A stretch of DNA of 64,000 nucleotides from positions 1,612,001 through 1,676,000 of the forward strand of contig NZ_QGDO01000001.1 of NCBI RefSeq assembly GCF_003149185.1, read 5' to 3'. The translations under genes were made by a program, and so were the position numbers. Below the pieces are notes generated by a model. That model did no database searches. It saw nothing but the letters and a program-made list of their open reading frames with translations, and was not told the DNA's origin. Of the stretch, positions 26,648-36,178 are shown in pieces. Position 1 is the first letter of the stretch. Each line of letters begins with the position of its first letter. Source of the DNA: Sediminitomix flava. GTDB lineage: Bacteria; Bacteroidota; Bacteroidia; Cytophagales; Flammeovirgaceae.

Positions 26648-27790
26648 ATGAAAATTGGAGTAGTTTGTTATCCCACATATGGAGGTAGCGGTGTTGTAGC
26701 TACCGAATTAGGGTTAGCAATGGCTCGCAAAGGGCATGAAGTACATTTTATTACTTATGACTTGCCTACAAGAGTGAGCTTTTTCAACGAAAATGTTTTT
26801 TATCATAAAGTGGATATTCGCAATTATCCACTGTTCAAATATCCGCCCTACGAATCTGCCCTAGCAAGTAGAATGGTAAATGTAGTAAAGATGGAAAAAC
26901 TTGATCTACTACATGTCCATTATGCTATTCCACATGCTTCAGCAGCATTTATGGCCAAACAGATTTTGGCAGCGGAAGGTATTCATATTCCTGTTGTCAC
27001 TACGCTTCATGGTACTGATATTACCTTGGTCGGGAAAGACGAAACTTTATCGCCTGTAGTATCTTTTAGTATCAATGCTTCAGATGTGGTTACAGCTGTT
27101 TCTGAATCTTTAAAACAGGATACACTAGAACACTTTACAATTAAAAGTCCTCAGCACATTGAAGTGATTCCTAACTTTGTAGACTTAAATCGATTTAAGA
27201 AGCAAACAAAGGAACATTTCAAAAAGGCAATCTGTCCGAATGGAGAAAAACTGTTGATACATATCTCAAACCTCAGAAAGGTAAAAAGAGCTGAAGATGT
27301 ATTGATGGCTTTTGATAAACTCCGACACATGATTCCTAGTAAACTTCTGATTGTGGGAGATGGGCCAGAACGCAATCACTTAGAGGAAATGTGCTACAAG
27401 CTAAATACTTGTACTGACGTTCGTTTTTTAGGAAAACTACAAGAAATTGAGGAAGTTCTTTCTATCGGAGACCTATTCATGATGCCATCTGAAAAAGAAA
27501 GTTTCGGATTGGCTGCACTAGAAGCGATGGCTTGTGAAGTTCCTGTCATTTCTTCTGATGTAGGAGGTTTACCCGAACTAAATAAGCATGGTTTCTCAGG
27601 TATGATTTGCCCTCTTGGAGATGTGGATGCAATGGTTAAAAGTGCTTACCATATTCTGCAAGATGAAAATCTTCCAACATTTAAAGCCAATGCATTGACA
27701 AGAGCAAAAGACTTTGCTGTAGATCAGATTACCCCACTTTATGAAAGTGCTTACGAGTTAGCACTAGAAAAAGTTAAAGCTAAAGCTTAA
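26648..27790 (+). CDS. bshA: N-acetyl-alpha-D-glucosaminyl L-malate synthase
   Basis: BshA transfers GlcNAc from UDP-GlcNAc to L-malate, the first step of bacillithiol synthesis. The 380-residue GT4 enzyme has the GT-B fold. The N-terminal glycine loop PTYGGSGVVATELG and HLHVHYAIPHA-type strand (LLHVHYAIPHA) mark BshA. The nucleotide-sugar site shows EKESFGLAALEAMACEVPVI with SDVGGLPE. It is downstream of ytxJ. bshB and bshC are not in this window. Confidence 0.93.
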   Translation: MKIGVVCYPTYGGSGVVATELGLAMARKGHEVHFITYDLPTRVSFFNENVFYHKVDIRNYPLFKYPPYESALASRMVNVVKMEKLDLLHVHYAIPHASAAFMAKQILAAEGIHIPVVTTLHGTDITLVGKDETLSPVVSFSINASDVVTAVSESLKQDTLEHFTIKSPQHIEVIPNFVDLNRFKKQTKEHFKKAICPNGEKLLIHISNLRKVKRAEDVLMAFDKLRHMIPSKLLIVGDGPERNHLEEMCYKLNTCTDVRFLGKLQEIEEVLSIGDLFMMPSEKESFGLAALEAMACEVPVISSDVGGLPELNKHGFSGMICPLGDVDAMVKSAYHILQDENLPTFKANALTRAKDFAVDQITPLYESAYELALEKVKAKA

Positions 27791-27799
27791 CTATACTTA

Positions 27800-27851
27800 C
27801 TGGTTCAAATTATCCTACATTGTAAATACAGATGATTTGAACCAGTTTTTT
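27800..27851 (+). terminator. Terminator of the ytxJ-bshA unit
   Basis: CTGGTTCAAAT (27800-27810) pairs with ATTTGAACCAG (27835-27845), followed by six T. Together with the inner pairing this ends the operon before the epimerase gene. Confidence 0.88.
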
Positions 27852-27896
27852 ATCTTCTTTCTATTTCACTTCATTCGCTAGAAACCTTATACAACG

Positions 27897-28787
27897 ATGA
27901 GAAAAACAGTCTTAATTACTGGAGGAACAGGCCTAGTCGGTTCATTTATCACAAAGTTGCTTATTGAGAAAGGGTATAGAGTAAGTTATCTGAGTCGTAA
28001 GAAAAAAGAGTCAGATCAAATCACTTATTATCAATGGGATGTAAATAAGGGGGAAATAGAAAAAGAAGCAATTACCACTGCTGATTACATCATTAATTTA
28101 GCAGGTGCAGGAATTGCTGATCAAAGATGGACTAGCGAGCGAAAAAAAGAAATTTACAATAGTCGTATTCAGTCTACTAAGCTATTGGTTGATAAACTCA
28201 AAGAATACGATAACCACGTACAAGCTGTAATTAGTACATCTGCTGTCGGAATTTACGGAAACACGCCTACACTTGTAAACGAGGACACGACACCCGCCTC
28301 AGACTTCTTAGCCAAAGTTTGTGTCGACTGGGAAAAAGAAATTGAAAAGCTCACAGATATTCGTACAGCTATTGTAAGAGTAGGAATTGTATTAAGTAAA
28401 AAAGGAGGAGCTTTAGAAAAAATGGCGACACCCGTTAAAATGATGGCAGGGGCTCCTTTAGGAGATGGACAACAGTATATTTCATGGATTCATATTGAAG
28501 ATTTATGCCGAGAATTCATCTATCTCATGGAATCTAACCAAGAAGGTATTTTTAATGGTGTAGCACCTAAACCCGTCACAAATAAACAGTTAACGAAATC
28601 TATAGCCAAAACTTTAGGGCGTCCACTTATCCTTCCAAACGTACCTACTTTTGCACTCAAAATGATGATGGGAGAAATGGCTGACATGGTTCTTAGCGGG
28701 GCCAATGTTTCTGCGGAAAAATTAAAGAGTACAGGCTTTCGTTTTCACTTTGAAAATGTAGATGAGGCATTAGAAGATTTACTCTGA
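27897..28787 (+). CDS. TIGR01777-type NAD(P)-dependent epimerase/dehydratase-like protein
   Basis: A 296-residue extended SDR with the Rossmann loop ITGGTGLVGSFI. It has the family-typical NLAGAGIADQRWTSERKKEI and a STSAVGIYG segment at the catalytic region, with a later ISWIHIEDL. Proteins of this group (YfcH/SulA-like) are widespread; their substrate is not known. A C-terminal DUF1731-like tail is expected and is seen from about residue 245 (LILPNVPTFALKMMMGEMADM). Transcribed on its own. Confidence 0.88.
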   Translation: MRKTVLITGGTGLVGSFITKLLIEKGYRVSYLSRKKKESDQITYYQWDVNKGEIEKEAITTADYIINLAGAGIADQRWTSERKKEIYNSRIQSTKLLVDKLKEYDNHVQAVISTSAVGIYGNTPTLVNEDTTPASDFLAKVCVDWEKEIEKLTDIRTAIVRVGIVLSKKGGALEKMATPVKMMAGAPLGDGQQYISWIHIEDLCREFIYLMESNQEGIFNGVAPKPVTNKQLTKSIAKTLGRPLILPNVPTFALKMMMGEMADMVLSGANVSAEKLKSTGFRFHFENVDEALEDLL

Positions 28788-28943
28788 TCTAAGAAATGAC
28801 GTTTTTAGTTCCTTAAAGTGAACATTTATAGATTTATTTTCCTCATTCTACTAAATATCTTGAAGAGTTTGTCAATTATCTGAAAACCCTTGTCATGAGT
28901 GTGATCTTTGTTATGTGCTCATTAACCTAATTCACTCACGCTT

Positions 28944-29501
28944 ATGAAAAAGCTACTTCTGTCCCTACTTGTCTATCTTAATCTTATTCCGTTCATGACT
29001 GCTTGTTTTATGATGGAAGATTGTGAAGATGGCGATGCCTTCGATTTTCAAGAAATCACTCTAAGTCATGATTTCTCTACAATCAGAGACGTTGACCACA
29101 AAGTTTTAGCAATCACATTTCATTACGACCAAGTCAGCTTCCATTACACCCAACAAAACCATACTTCCTCAAATGTATTAATGGCTTCCGATTGTATGCC
29201 TCCTTACGATCAATATCTTTTCCCTCTGGAAAATGTGATCATTACGAGTAACTCAGACTTTAATGATGATTACCCTGCCGGAATGAACTTAATCCCTCTA
29301 TTCAAAACGGCGTCTATGAATACGAGCGGAGACTTTGTTGTTGATGAAATGAATAATTTTGAAATGACAACAATGACCATTAATCAGATTTGGATTGAAG
29401 AATTACCAACCTCTAATAAAGCGCATCAGTTTACCATCACACTCGTAAAATCTAATGAAGAACAAGTTAGCGCAGTAACTGAAACGATCATTTGGCCCTA
29501 A
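28944..29501 (+). CDS. Small lipoprotein of unknown function
   Basis: A 185-residue protein with a lipoprotein signal (LIPFMTAC, Cys at about 21). The mature part is mainly beta-prone and acidic, with three further Cys (two close to the N-terminus, one near residue 78). No family is recognised. It is preceded by an AT-rich gap and shares a terminator with the convergent M16 peptidase gene. The likely location is the outer membrane or periplasm. Confidence 0.55.
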   Translation: MKKLLLSLLVYLNLIPFMTACFMMEDCEDGDAFDFQEITLSHDFSTIRDVDHKVLAITFHYDQVSFHYTQQNHTSSNVLMASDCMPPYDQYLFPLENVIITSNSDFNDDYPAGMNLIPLFKTASMNTSGDFVVDEMNNFEMTTMTINQIWIEELPTSNKAHQFTITLVKSNEEQVSAVTETIIWP

Positions 29502-29528
29502 TTTGATTTAGGAAAGAAGTAGAAATAC

Positions 29529-29570
29529 AAAAACGCCTTCAAACATTATAAATGTTCGAAGGCGTTTTTT
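29529..29570. terminator. Bidirectional terminator
   Basis: AAAACGCCTTC pairs with GAAGGCGTTTT, and an inner AACATT/AATGTT helix extends it. Flanked by A and T runs, between convergent genes. Confidence 0.9.
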
Positions 29571-29590
29571 ATATCATTAATGAAGATGTA

Positions 29591-32419
29591 TTAGCTCTTT
29601 GGGAACAATACAAACTGACAGTAATTGTCATGAATAAAGTATTTCTTTGCTGCTTTTTCTACATCTTTCGTTTTTACACTATTGATTACATCATCATAAT
29701 TCAAAATAAGATCGTAACCAAGATTATAGAAGTCTGATGACGAAAGAACAGAAAGCCAGAAACCGTTTTTACGAAGGTTTTCTTTTCTAGTACGAAGCGA
29801 GGCTTGTACTGCTTTATTTAAATCTTCTTCAGTTACTTCCTCTTTTACATCATCCATCACTTGTAAAGAAGCTTCAATCAGATCCTCTACTTTGTCTGGA
29901 GCACAAGTGAAATAAACTGTAGAATTTTGTTCTGGCGTTGGAAGCAACTCATAGCTCACTCCTGCATAAGGACTATAAACGCCTCCTTTTTCTTCTCTCA
30001 AGACTTTAATTACTCTGTTTCCTAATACAGAACTTAGTAGACTTGATGTTACTCTATTCTTAGCAGAATTACTAAACTCTCCATGATGATAAATCATTAC
30101 TGTCGATTTGTCTTCACTTCCTGCTTTTATCTCTTTTTTCACAATACCAGAAGGTGGTACTATATTATGGTCTACATAAGAATGTGTCACTCCTTGTTTT
30201 GCTGGTAATGCCCCAATATATTTCTCAATCATTGGTTTAATGCTATCTGTATCGAAATTTCCGACTAAGTAGAAATGGAATCCACTAGCATCTGAGAAAC
30301 GCTTCTGATAAAAGTCTAAAGCTTCGTCCAAATCAATTTTTGCTAAATCCTCATCCGTCGGAATTCCTCCAACACGTGGGTTGTCTTGCGCCAATGTTCT
30401 TGAAACAAGGTCACTAAACAATGAGTTAGGACTTTTTCTAGCATTTGTAATTTGCTCTTTCAGGTTGCTTAAGTACACATTGAAACGCTCTTGATCTTTA
30501 CGAGGAGCCGTAAACTTCAAGTAAAGAAGCTCAAACATTGTCTCCAAATCTTTTGGCGTCGCACTACCCGAAGCTCTTTCCGAAAGTTGATTGATACTCA
30601 CAGATGCAGAAGCTGTTTTACCTGCCAATAATTTATCCAATTGAATAGCATCAATATCTCTCAGCCCTCCCATAGAAACAATAGTACTCGCTCTTGAAGC
30701 TGACTGTAAAGAATCTAAAGACGCTAAAGAGTAACCACCATAACGATGTCCTGTCATCAAAATTTCGTCATTTTTGAAATCTGTAGGCTTCAAAGTTACA
30801 GTAGTATTGTTATCCAACTTCAATACTGTTACACCCAGTTCTTCAACCTCCTTTTCAGAAACAATTTTTCCTGCTGGAGCAAGATCGCTTGCAGGAAGTA
30901 ACTCTTGCCCTGATACTTCATCTACATAAGCTGTAACTGCAATTTCATTCGCTTTATTGAAAGTATCTAATACATCCGCTTCAGTAGGTAAAGTTACACC
31001 TTCTTTTTCTGGACCTTCTACAATAACAATTCGATTGTCATTAGTCACAAACTTAGAAGTCAGTGCATTGATTTCTCCTAAAGTAATACTTGGAAGTACT
31101 GACTTCACAAACTCATAAGAAAACGCAATTCCAGGAGAATTTTCATTATGCAAGAAACTTTGAACATAATCCTGCGCCAATTGAGCTGAACTAATTTTGT
31201 CACGTTCATTGTATGCATTTTCAACCGACGTCATCAATTCTACTTTGTAACGCTCGAGCTCACTTTCAGTAAATCCAAACTCTTTGATTCGATTACTCTC
31301 CACTATCAATCGTTCAATTGATGGCTCTATTTGACCTTCTTTAGGAATAGCGATCAAAGCATATGCATCCTGATTTCCGAGAAAATCTGAGAACGAGTTA
31401 CCCGCATACATGTATGGAGAATCAGGCTTTGTACCTACTTCATACAAACGCTGATTTAGCATTCCTGTATAAATCTGGTCGAGCAGACTTCTACGGAAAT
31501 CTCCTAGTGTCTTTTCCTCTTGTGCTTCTTGCTTGTAATAGATTGTAGCTCTGTAATACGTAGCTTCAGGGTCTGTTACTACTTTTACAAGTGTAGAATC
31601 ATGAGAAGGAATGTCAAATTCCACTCTTTCTTTTTCATTTGCTGGATTCTTCAGATCGCCAAAAAGCTTTTTGATCTTCTCTTCAACTTTATCTGCGTCA
31701 ATGTCTCCAACTACAATTACCCCCATCAGATTTGGTCGATACCAATCTTTATAGAACTGACGGATACGGTCGTATTTAAAGTTTTCAACAACTTCCATCG
31801 TACCAATTGGCAAACGATGTTCATACTTTGAATTGTAAGTCAGCACAGGGTATGTTTGCTTACGCATACGCTCTTCAGCACCCTTACCCATACGCCATTC
31901 TTCTTTGATGACACCTCTCTCTTCATCAATATCCTCATCATTCAAGCTCAAATCTCCTGCCCAATCACGAAGAATTAGAAGTCCTTTATCAAATTTCTCC
32001 TCATCTTCTGTAGGAATAGGCAACATATACACTGTTTCATCAAAACTTGTGTATGCATTTAAATCAGCGCCAAATCGAACTCCAATAGATTGAAGGTATT
32101 CAACTACATCGTTCTTTTCAAAGTTTTTACTTCCATTGAAAGCCATGTGTTCTAAGAAGTGGGCCAATCCTTGTTGATCATCCTCTTCCAAAATAGAACC
32201 TGCCTTCACGACAAGTCTTAACTCTGCCTTATCCTTTGGTTCTTCATGTTTTTGGATATAATATGACAAACCATTAGATAATTTTCCCCTTTTGACATCT
32301 GAATTAAATGGGATTTCTTGGTCTAGCTTAAAGCTCTGTTCTTGAGCTACGATGGTGGTGATACAGATAAAAAAGGCGGTGAGACTTAATAATACCTTTT
32401 TCATATTCGTATGTTTCAT
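29591..32419 (-). CDS. M16 family zinc metallopeptidase, exported
   Basis: A 942-residue pitrilysin-family protease with four M16 domains in two homologous halves. The inverted zinc motif is HFLEH at about residues 87-91, with a likely third ligand Glu in DEERGVIKEEW about 75 residues later. The second half, as usual, lacks the zinc motif. A signal peptide (KKVLLSLTAFFICITTIVAQ) sends it to the periplasm. The ATG at 32404, five codons in, is an equally good start. Length suits exported Bacteroidota M16 proteins. It is a peptide-degrading enzyme; its substrate is unknown. Transcribed alone. Confidence 0.92.
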   Translation of the reverse strand: MKHTNMKKVLLSLTAFFICITTIVAQEQSFKLDQEIPFNSDVKRGKLSNGLSYYIQKHEEPKDKAELRLVVKAGSILEEDDQQGLAHFLEHMAFNGSKNFEKNDVVEYLQSIGVRFGADLNAYTSFDETVYMLPIPTEDEEKFDKGLLILRDWAGDLSLNDEDIDEERGVIKEEWRMGKGAEERMRKQTYPVLTYNSKYEHRLPIGTMEVVENFKYDRIRQFYKDWYRPNLMGVIVVGDIDADKVEEKIKKLFGDLKNPANEKERVEFDIPSHDSTLVKVVTDPEATYYRATIYYKQEAQEEKTLGDFRRSLLDQIYTGMLNQRLYEVGTKPDSPYMYAGNSFSDFLGNQDAYALIAIPKEGQIEPSIERLIVESNRIKEFGFTESELERYKVELMTSVENAYNERDKISSAQLAQDYVQSFLHNENSPGIAFSYEFVKSVLPSITLGEINALTSKFVTNDNRIVIVEGPEKEGVTLPTEADVLDTFNKANEIAVTAYVDEVSGQELLPASDLAPAGKIVSEKEVEELGVTVLKLDNNTTVTLKPTDFKNDEILMTGHRYGGYSLASLDSLQSASRASTIVSMGGLRDIDAIQLDKLLAGKTASASVSINQLSERASGSATPKDLETMFELLYLKFTAPRKDQERFNVYLSNLKEQITNARKSPNSLFSDLVSRTLAQDNPRVGGIPTDEDLAKIDLDEALDFYQKRFSDASGFHFYLVGNFDTDSIKPMIEKYIGALPAKQGVTHSYVDHNIVPPSGIVKKEIKAGSEDKSTVMIYHHGEFSNSAKNRVTSSLLSSVLGNRVIKVLREEKGGVYSPYAGVSYELLPTPEQNSTVYFTCAPDKVEDLIEASLQVMDDVKEEVTEEDLNKAVQASLRTRKENLRKNGFWLSVLSSSDFYNLGYDLILNYDDVINSVKTKDVEKAAKKYFIHDNYCQFVLFPKS

Positions 32420-32625
32420 AGTGAGATATTTTGTTTGCTATCCCTTGAAATTACGTTTTTTTTCAATGGATAAAATATGCAACATTAATAACACTGCATG
32501 CTTTATTTCATCATTCAAGTAGATTCTATAAGCACTTATTCTGTTTGAAGATAGAATGTTTTTCGAACTGTTTAATACATAAATGATTTTAATTGTAATT
32601 AGAAGTATTTTTGTAGTTTTATTAT

Positions 32626-33645
32626 ATGCGAAAAAAACATTTCCATCTTGCTATTTCTATACTTTTGTTAATTGGAAACACGACTTGTTCTCCCCTTTCT
32701 TCTCAATCTCCCCTCCCTAAAATCAATGGATTGAGTCTTGTGGGTATTCCCCAATCACTAAAATCTACTGCACTAAAAAATATCAAACAGACTCATGCAA
32801 ATTGGGTGGCTATAATTCCTTATGCATTCTCTTCTCCGCAAGAAGCGAATGTGACTTTCGATCATGAACGACAATGGTACGGTGAAACAACTGAGGGAGT
32901 AAAACAATACATTACTTCTTGTCAGAATGAAGGCTTACAAATCATGATGAAACCTCACCTTTGGGTGCTAGGGCAAGGTTGGGCAGGAGATTTAGATTTT
33001 GATAATGAAGAAGATTGGCTAAAATGGGAAGTCGCTTTTCAGAAATACATACTTCATTTTGCTAGCCTCGCTGAAGAACTTGATGTTCCATTATTTTGCA
33101 TTGGTACAGAATGTAGAGTTTCGGTGAAGACTCGCCCTCAATTTTGGACAAATCTTATTGCTGAAGTTAGAAGACATTACAGCGGTAAAATAACCTATGC
33201 TTCTAATTGGGATAATTATGAACATGTCACATTTTGGGATCAGCTCGATTTTATAGGGATAGATGCTTATTTCCCAATTTGTAACCTTAAAACACCAAGT
33301 AAATTAACTTTGTACAACGGATGGAACGAGGTTAAAAATGAATTAAATCGTTTTTCTGAAGAATGGAATAGGCCAATACTTTTTACCGAATTTGGTTTTC
33401 AGAACATGGATTATACCGCAGATGGCCACTGGAAACACGACACAGATACACTAAGCATAAATGAAAAAGGACAAGAATTAGCGTTACAAAGTACTTTCGA
33501 TTGTTTTTGGGAAGAAAATTGGTTTGCTGGTGGTTTTTTATGGAAATGGTTTCCATCTGCCACAGACAGAAGTGATCGAAAAGAATTTTCCCCGCAAAAT
33601 AAAGCCGCAGAAGTAACTATTCAGAACTTCTACGGCAAATATTGA
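32626..33645 (+). CDS. GH113-like glycoside hydrolase lipoprotein
   Basis: A 339-residue TIM-barrel protein with a lipoprotein signal (LIGNTTC). The catalytic pair of clan A barrels is visible: the acid/base Glu in FCIGTECRV (strand 4) and the nucleophile in ILFTEFGFQ (strand 7). IMMKPHLWV with a conserved W and GLSLVGIPQS support the GH113 group, whose characterised members include endo-beta-1,4-mannanases. Substrate specificity is not certain. It carries a TATTTTTG -7-like element at 32606-32613 but no good -33. It stands alone, so it is not part of a polysaccharide utilisation locus in this window. Confidence 0.75.
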   Translation: MRKKHFHLAISILLLIGNTTCSPLSSQSPLPKINGLSLVGIPQSLKSTALKNIKQTHANWVAIIPYAFSSPQEANVTFDHERQWYGETTEGVKQYITSCQNEGLQIMMKPHLWVLGQGWAGDLDFDNEEDWLKWEVAFQKYILHFASLAEELDVPLFCIGTECRVSVKTRPQFWTNLIAEVRRHYSGKITYASNWDNYEHVTFWDQLDFIGIDAYFPICNLKTPSKLTLYNGWNEVKNELNRFSEEWNRPILFTEFGFQNMDYTADGHWKHDTDTLSINEKGQELALQSTFDCFWEENWFAGGFLWKWFPSATDRSDRKEFSPQNKAAEVTIQNFYGKY

Positions 33646-33728
33646 TTAGGATGGACTTTTGACTTTTCTCTTTATCGGAGATTTTAATAAAAGACCCTCT
33701 TTTCTATTTTTTAGTTGCAATCAAACTT

Positions 33729-34466
33729 CTATCTAGCCTGAATAGCTTTTAGTTTATCTTCTACCTCTAGCAAGATTTGCTCATCATGCTTCAATCTTTC
33801 CTCAAGCCTGTCTCTTTGTGCTTTATTGGTTTCAATTGCTTCTTCTGCTACTTTAATCTGATTTTGGTAATCAAATTCTTCTCGGCTATCATCCGTCTTT
33901 TTTATAGCTTTCTTGCTTTTTCTCACCTCCTTTTTGAGTGCTAAAATCTTCTTATCGTGTTGTTTGATTTTTCGCTCAATTCCTTTCAGACGGTCTTCTT
34001 GCTGTTCTTTTGTTTTTGTCAGCGCATCAGTCCAATTATCATTTACAAACTCACGAAAGAGCTTTTTCATCTTAGCATAGTCTTCAGGGAATTTTTCTTC
34101 GGTAAGGCAGATTTCATGACCAACGGCAAAGGAAACAAATAATTTACCTTGTGGGTGTTCACCATCTTGAGGTGTGAAACTTGTAAACAGATCGCCTTGG
34201 TGATTCGTAATCTGTTCAATTGTTGTTTTTTCAACATGAAAAACATTCTTTTTCAGTTTCCCTTTCTCTTCCCACTTAGATTTCACAAAGTCTTTCCATT
34301 GCCTCCAAACATAATCAGCATCACCATATACTGTGGCACTGATTCCTTTCAGGTTTCTTTCTTTGAGCTTCTGTTCATCATTTTTAATCTCTATCAAGTC
34401 CGTTTGTGCAAAAGCTTGTAGAGATGTAAAAACTGCTATTAGGAAGAATAGTATTTTACGATTCAT
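33729..34466 (-). CDS. Exported coiled-coil protein of unknown function
   Basis: A 245-residue protein with a signal peptide (LIAVFTSLQAFAQ). Its N-terminal globular half (about 25-130) contains the unusual DADYVWRQWKDFV. A long charged coiled coil follows (about 145-245), rich in K, E and Q with heptad spacing. No enzyme motif or named family. The mature protein should be periplasmic. It is transcribed alone; the gap to murA follows. Confidence 0.55.
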   Translation of the reverse strand: MNRKILFFLIAVFTSLQAFAQTDLIEIKNDEQKLKERNLKGISATVYGDADYVWRQWKDFVKSKWEEKGKLKKNVFHVEKTTIEQITNHQGDLFTSFTPQDGEHPQGKLFVSFAVGHEICLTEEKFPEDYAKMKKLFREFVNDNWTDALTKTKEQQEDRLKGIERKIKQHDKKILALKKEVRKSKKAIKKTDDSREEFDYQNQIKVAEEAIETNKAQRDRLEERLKHDEQILLEVEDKLKAIQAR

Positions 34467-34805
34467 TGGTTTGTTGTTTAGTTAGCTTTTTCAATTTGTC
34501 AGCTAAACAACTACACCTATTTCTATTTCGTTCGGGGAATATACCTTGGGCTTTTACAACTACAAATAGAACTAAAGATACTCTAAAGACTCGATTGAAT
34601 TCTTAGTTTTACGATTTCTGATTTCTTCGAGAAGAAATGGGTATTTTTTCAAGCTCGAAGGTTGTCAAAAGATTACATTTATTGCATTAAGGCCTTCCTT
34701 TTTTCTGATGCTCTAAAAAAATCATAAATTCGGCCGTTAGTTTTTCAATACTGAAAGATTTACAATTACTTGCATTCTACTGAAAATTCAAATCATTAAG
34801 GAGAG
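34467..34805. other. 339-bp gap between the coiled-coil gene and murA
   Basis: No gene, RNA or clear promoter was seen. GGAGAG lies just before the murA ATG and may serve as its ribosome-binding site, which is unusual because most starts here lack one. Confidence 0.5.
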
Positions 34806-36122
34806 ATGACAAATGCTAAAACGGATTGTTTCGTAGTTGAAGGAGGACACCAACTGAAAGGTGAAATCACACCTCAAGGTGCCAAGAATGAGGCATTACA
34901 AATTTTGTGTGCAGTATTGCTTACTGAAGAGAAAGTAACAATCCACAATATTCCTGCAATTCGTGATGTATTGAAGTTGATTGAAGTCTTGGGAGACCTT
35001 GGCGTAGAGGTCAATCAGATTTCAGAAGACACTTACGAATTCCAAGCTAAAAATGTAAATATCGATATTCTTCAAACAGAAGAATACCAAAATAAAGCTA
35101 GACAGTTACGTGGTTCAATCATGGTTCTAGGACCATTGTTGGCACGTTATGGCTATGCAAAAATCCCAATGCCAGGTGGTGACAAAATTGGACGTAGACG
35201 TCTTGATACACACTTCTTAGGTTTTGAGAAATTGGGCGCCAAATTTGAATATACTAAAGATGGTATGTTCACAATTGATGCTCATGACCTTCATGGTTCA
35301 TACATTCTTTTGGATGAGCCTTCAGTAACAGGTACAGCAAATATCATTATGGCTGCTGTATTAGCGAAAGGCAAAACAACGATCTACAATGCTGCCTGCG
35401 AGCCGTACATTCAGCAATTGTGTAGAATGTTGAACAGAATGGGGGCTAACATTCAAGGAGCAGGTTCAAATCTTCTGACCATTGAAGGTGTTGAATATCT
35501 TGGAGGAACAACTCACACGATGCTTCCAGATATGATCGAGATTGGAAGTTTCATTGGTTTGGCTGCAATGACAGGCTCTGAAATCACAATCAAGAACTGT
35601 AGAATTGATCAATTAGGACAAATCCCTACGGTATTCCAACGTTTGGGCATTCAGATGGAATTCAGGGATGATGACATCTATATTCCGGCTCAAGAAAGCT
35701 ATAAAATTGACCGTTTTATTGATGGCTCAATTCTTACTGTAGCTGATGGACCTTGGCCATTGTTCACTCCAGACCTTTTGAGTATTGTTTTAGTAGTAGC
35801 TACACAAGCCAAAGGAACAGTATTGGTCCACCAAAAAATGTTCGAAAGCCGTTTGTTCTTTGTCGATAAATTAATTGACATGGGCGCACAAATTATTCTT
35901 TGTGACCCTCACCGTGCCAATGTAATCGGATTGAACAAGGAAGTAGCCTTGAAAGGAATTCAGATGGTTTCTCCAGATATTAGAGCGGGAGTTTCATTGC
36001 TGATTGCTTCACTTTCAGCAGAAGGAACAAGCCGTATTTATAATATCAATCAAATTGATAGAGGTTATCAAAAGATCGATGATCGACTCAGAGCACTAGG
36101 TGCCAAGATCACGCGTGAATAG
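34806..36122 (+). CDS. murA: UDP-N-acetylglucosamine 1-carboxyvinyltransferase with Asp at the catalytic Cys position
   Basis: MurA makes UDP-GlcNAc-enolpyruvate, the first committed step of peptidoglycan synthesis. The 438-residue protein has the expected substrate residues (GAKNEALQIL, Lys27-Asn28). The loop that in E. coli reads PGGC-x-IG reads PMPGGDKIGRRRLD here, placing Asp126 where Cys115 sits in E. coli. That Cys is the fosfomycin target. The Asp form is catalytically active in Mycobacterium tuberculosis and other bacteria and is naturally fosfomycin-insensitive. A GGAGAG stretch precedes the ATG. A terminator follows, so murA is a separate unit from the MATE gene. Confidence 0.96.
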   Translation: MTNAKTDCFVVEGGHQLKGEITPQGAKNEALQILCAVLLTEEKVTIHNIPAIRDVLKLIEVLGDLGVEVNQISEDTYEFQAKNVNIDILQTEEYQNKARQLRGSIMVLGPLLARYGYAKIPMPGGDKIGRRRLDTHFLGFEKLGAKFEYTKDGMFTIDAHDLHGSYILLDEPSVTGTANIIMAAVLAKGKTTIYNAACEPYIQQLCRMLNRMGANIQGAGSNLLTIEGVEYLGGTTHTMLPDMIEIGSFIGLAAMTGSEITIKNCRIDQLGQIPTVFQRLGIQMEFRDDDIYIPAQESYKIDRFIDGSILTVADGPWPLFTPDLLSIVLVVATQAKGTVLVHQKMFESRLFFVDKLIDMGAQIILCDPHRANVIGLNKEVALKGIQMVSPDIRAGVSLLIASLSAEGTSRIYNINQIDRGYQKIDDRLRALGAKITRE

Positions 36123-36129
36123 ATTTTTT

Positions 36130-36160
36130 AAAACTCCTGTTATTAATAGCAGGAGTTTTT
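36130..36160 (+). terminator. Terminator of murA
   Basis: AAAACTCCTG pairs with CAGGAGTTTT around a 10-nt loop, followed by T residues; the MATE gene starts 19 nt later. Confidence 0.87.
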
Positions 36161-36178
36161 CATTTTTACCTGTTTGCT

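Noticed and set aside
27800-27845. GGTTCAAAT stretch as a tRNA T-arm
   Set aside because: It belongs to a perfect terminator stem with a T tract; no acceptor or anticodon arms are present.
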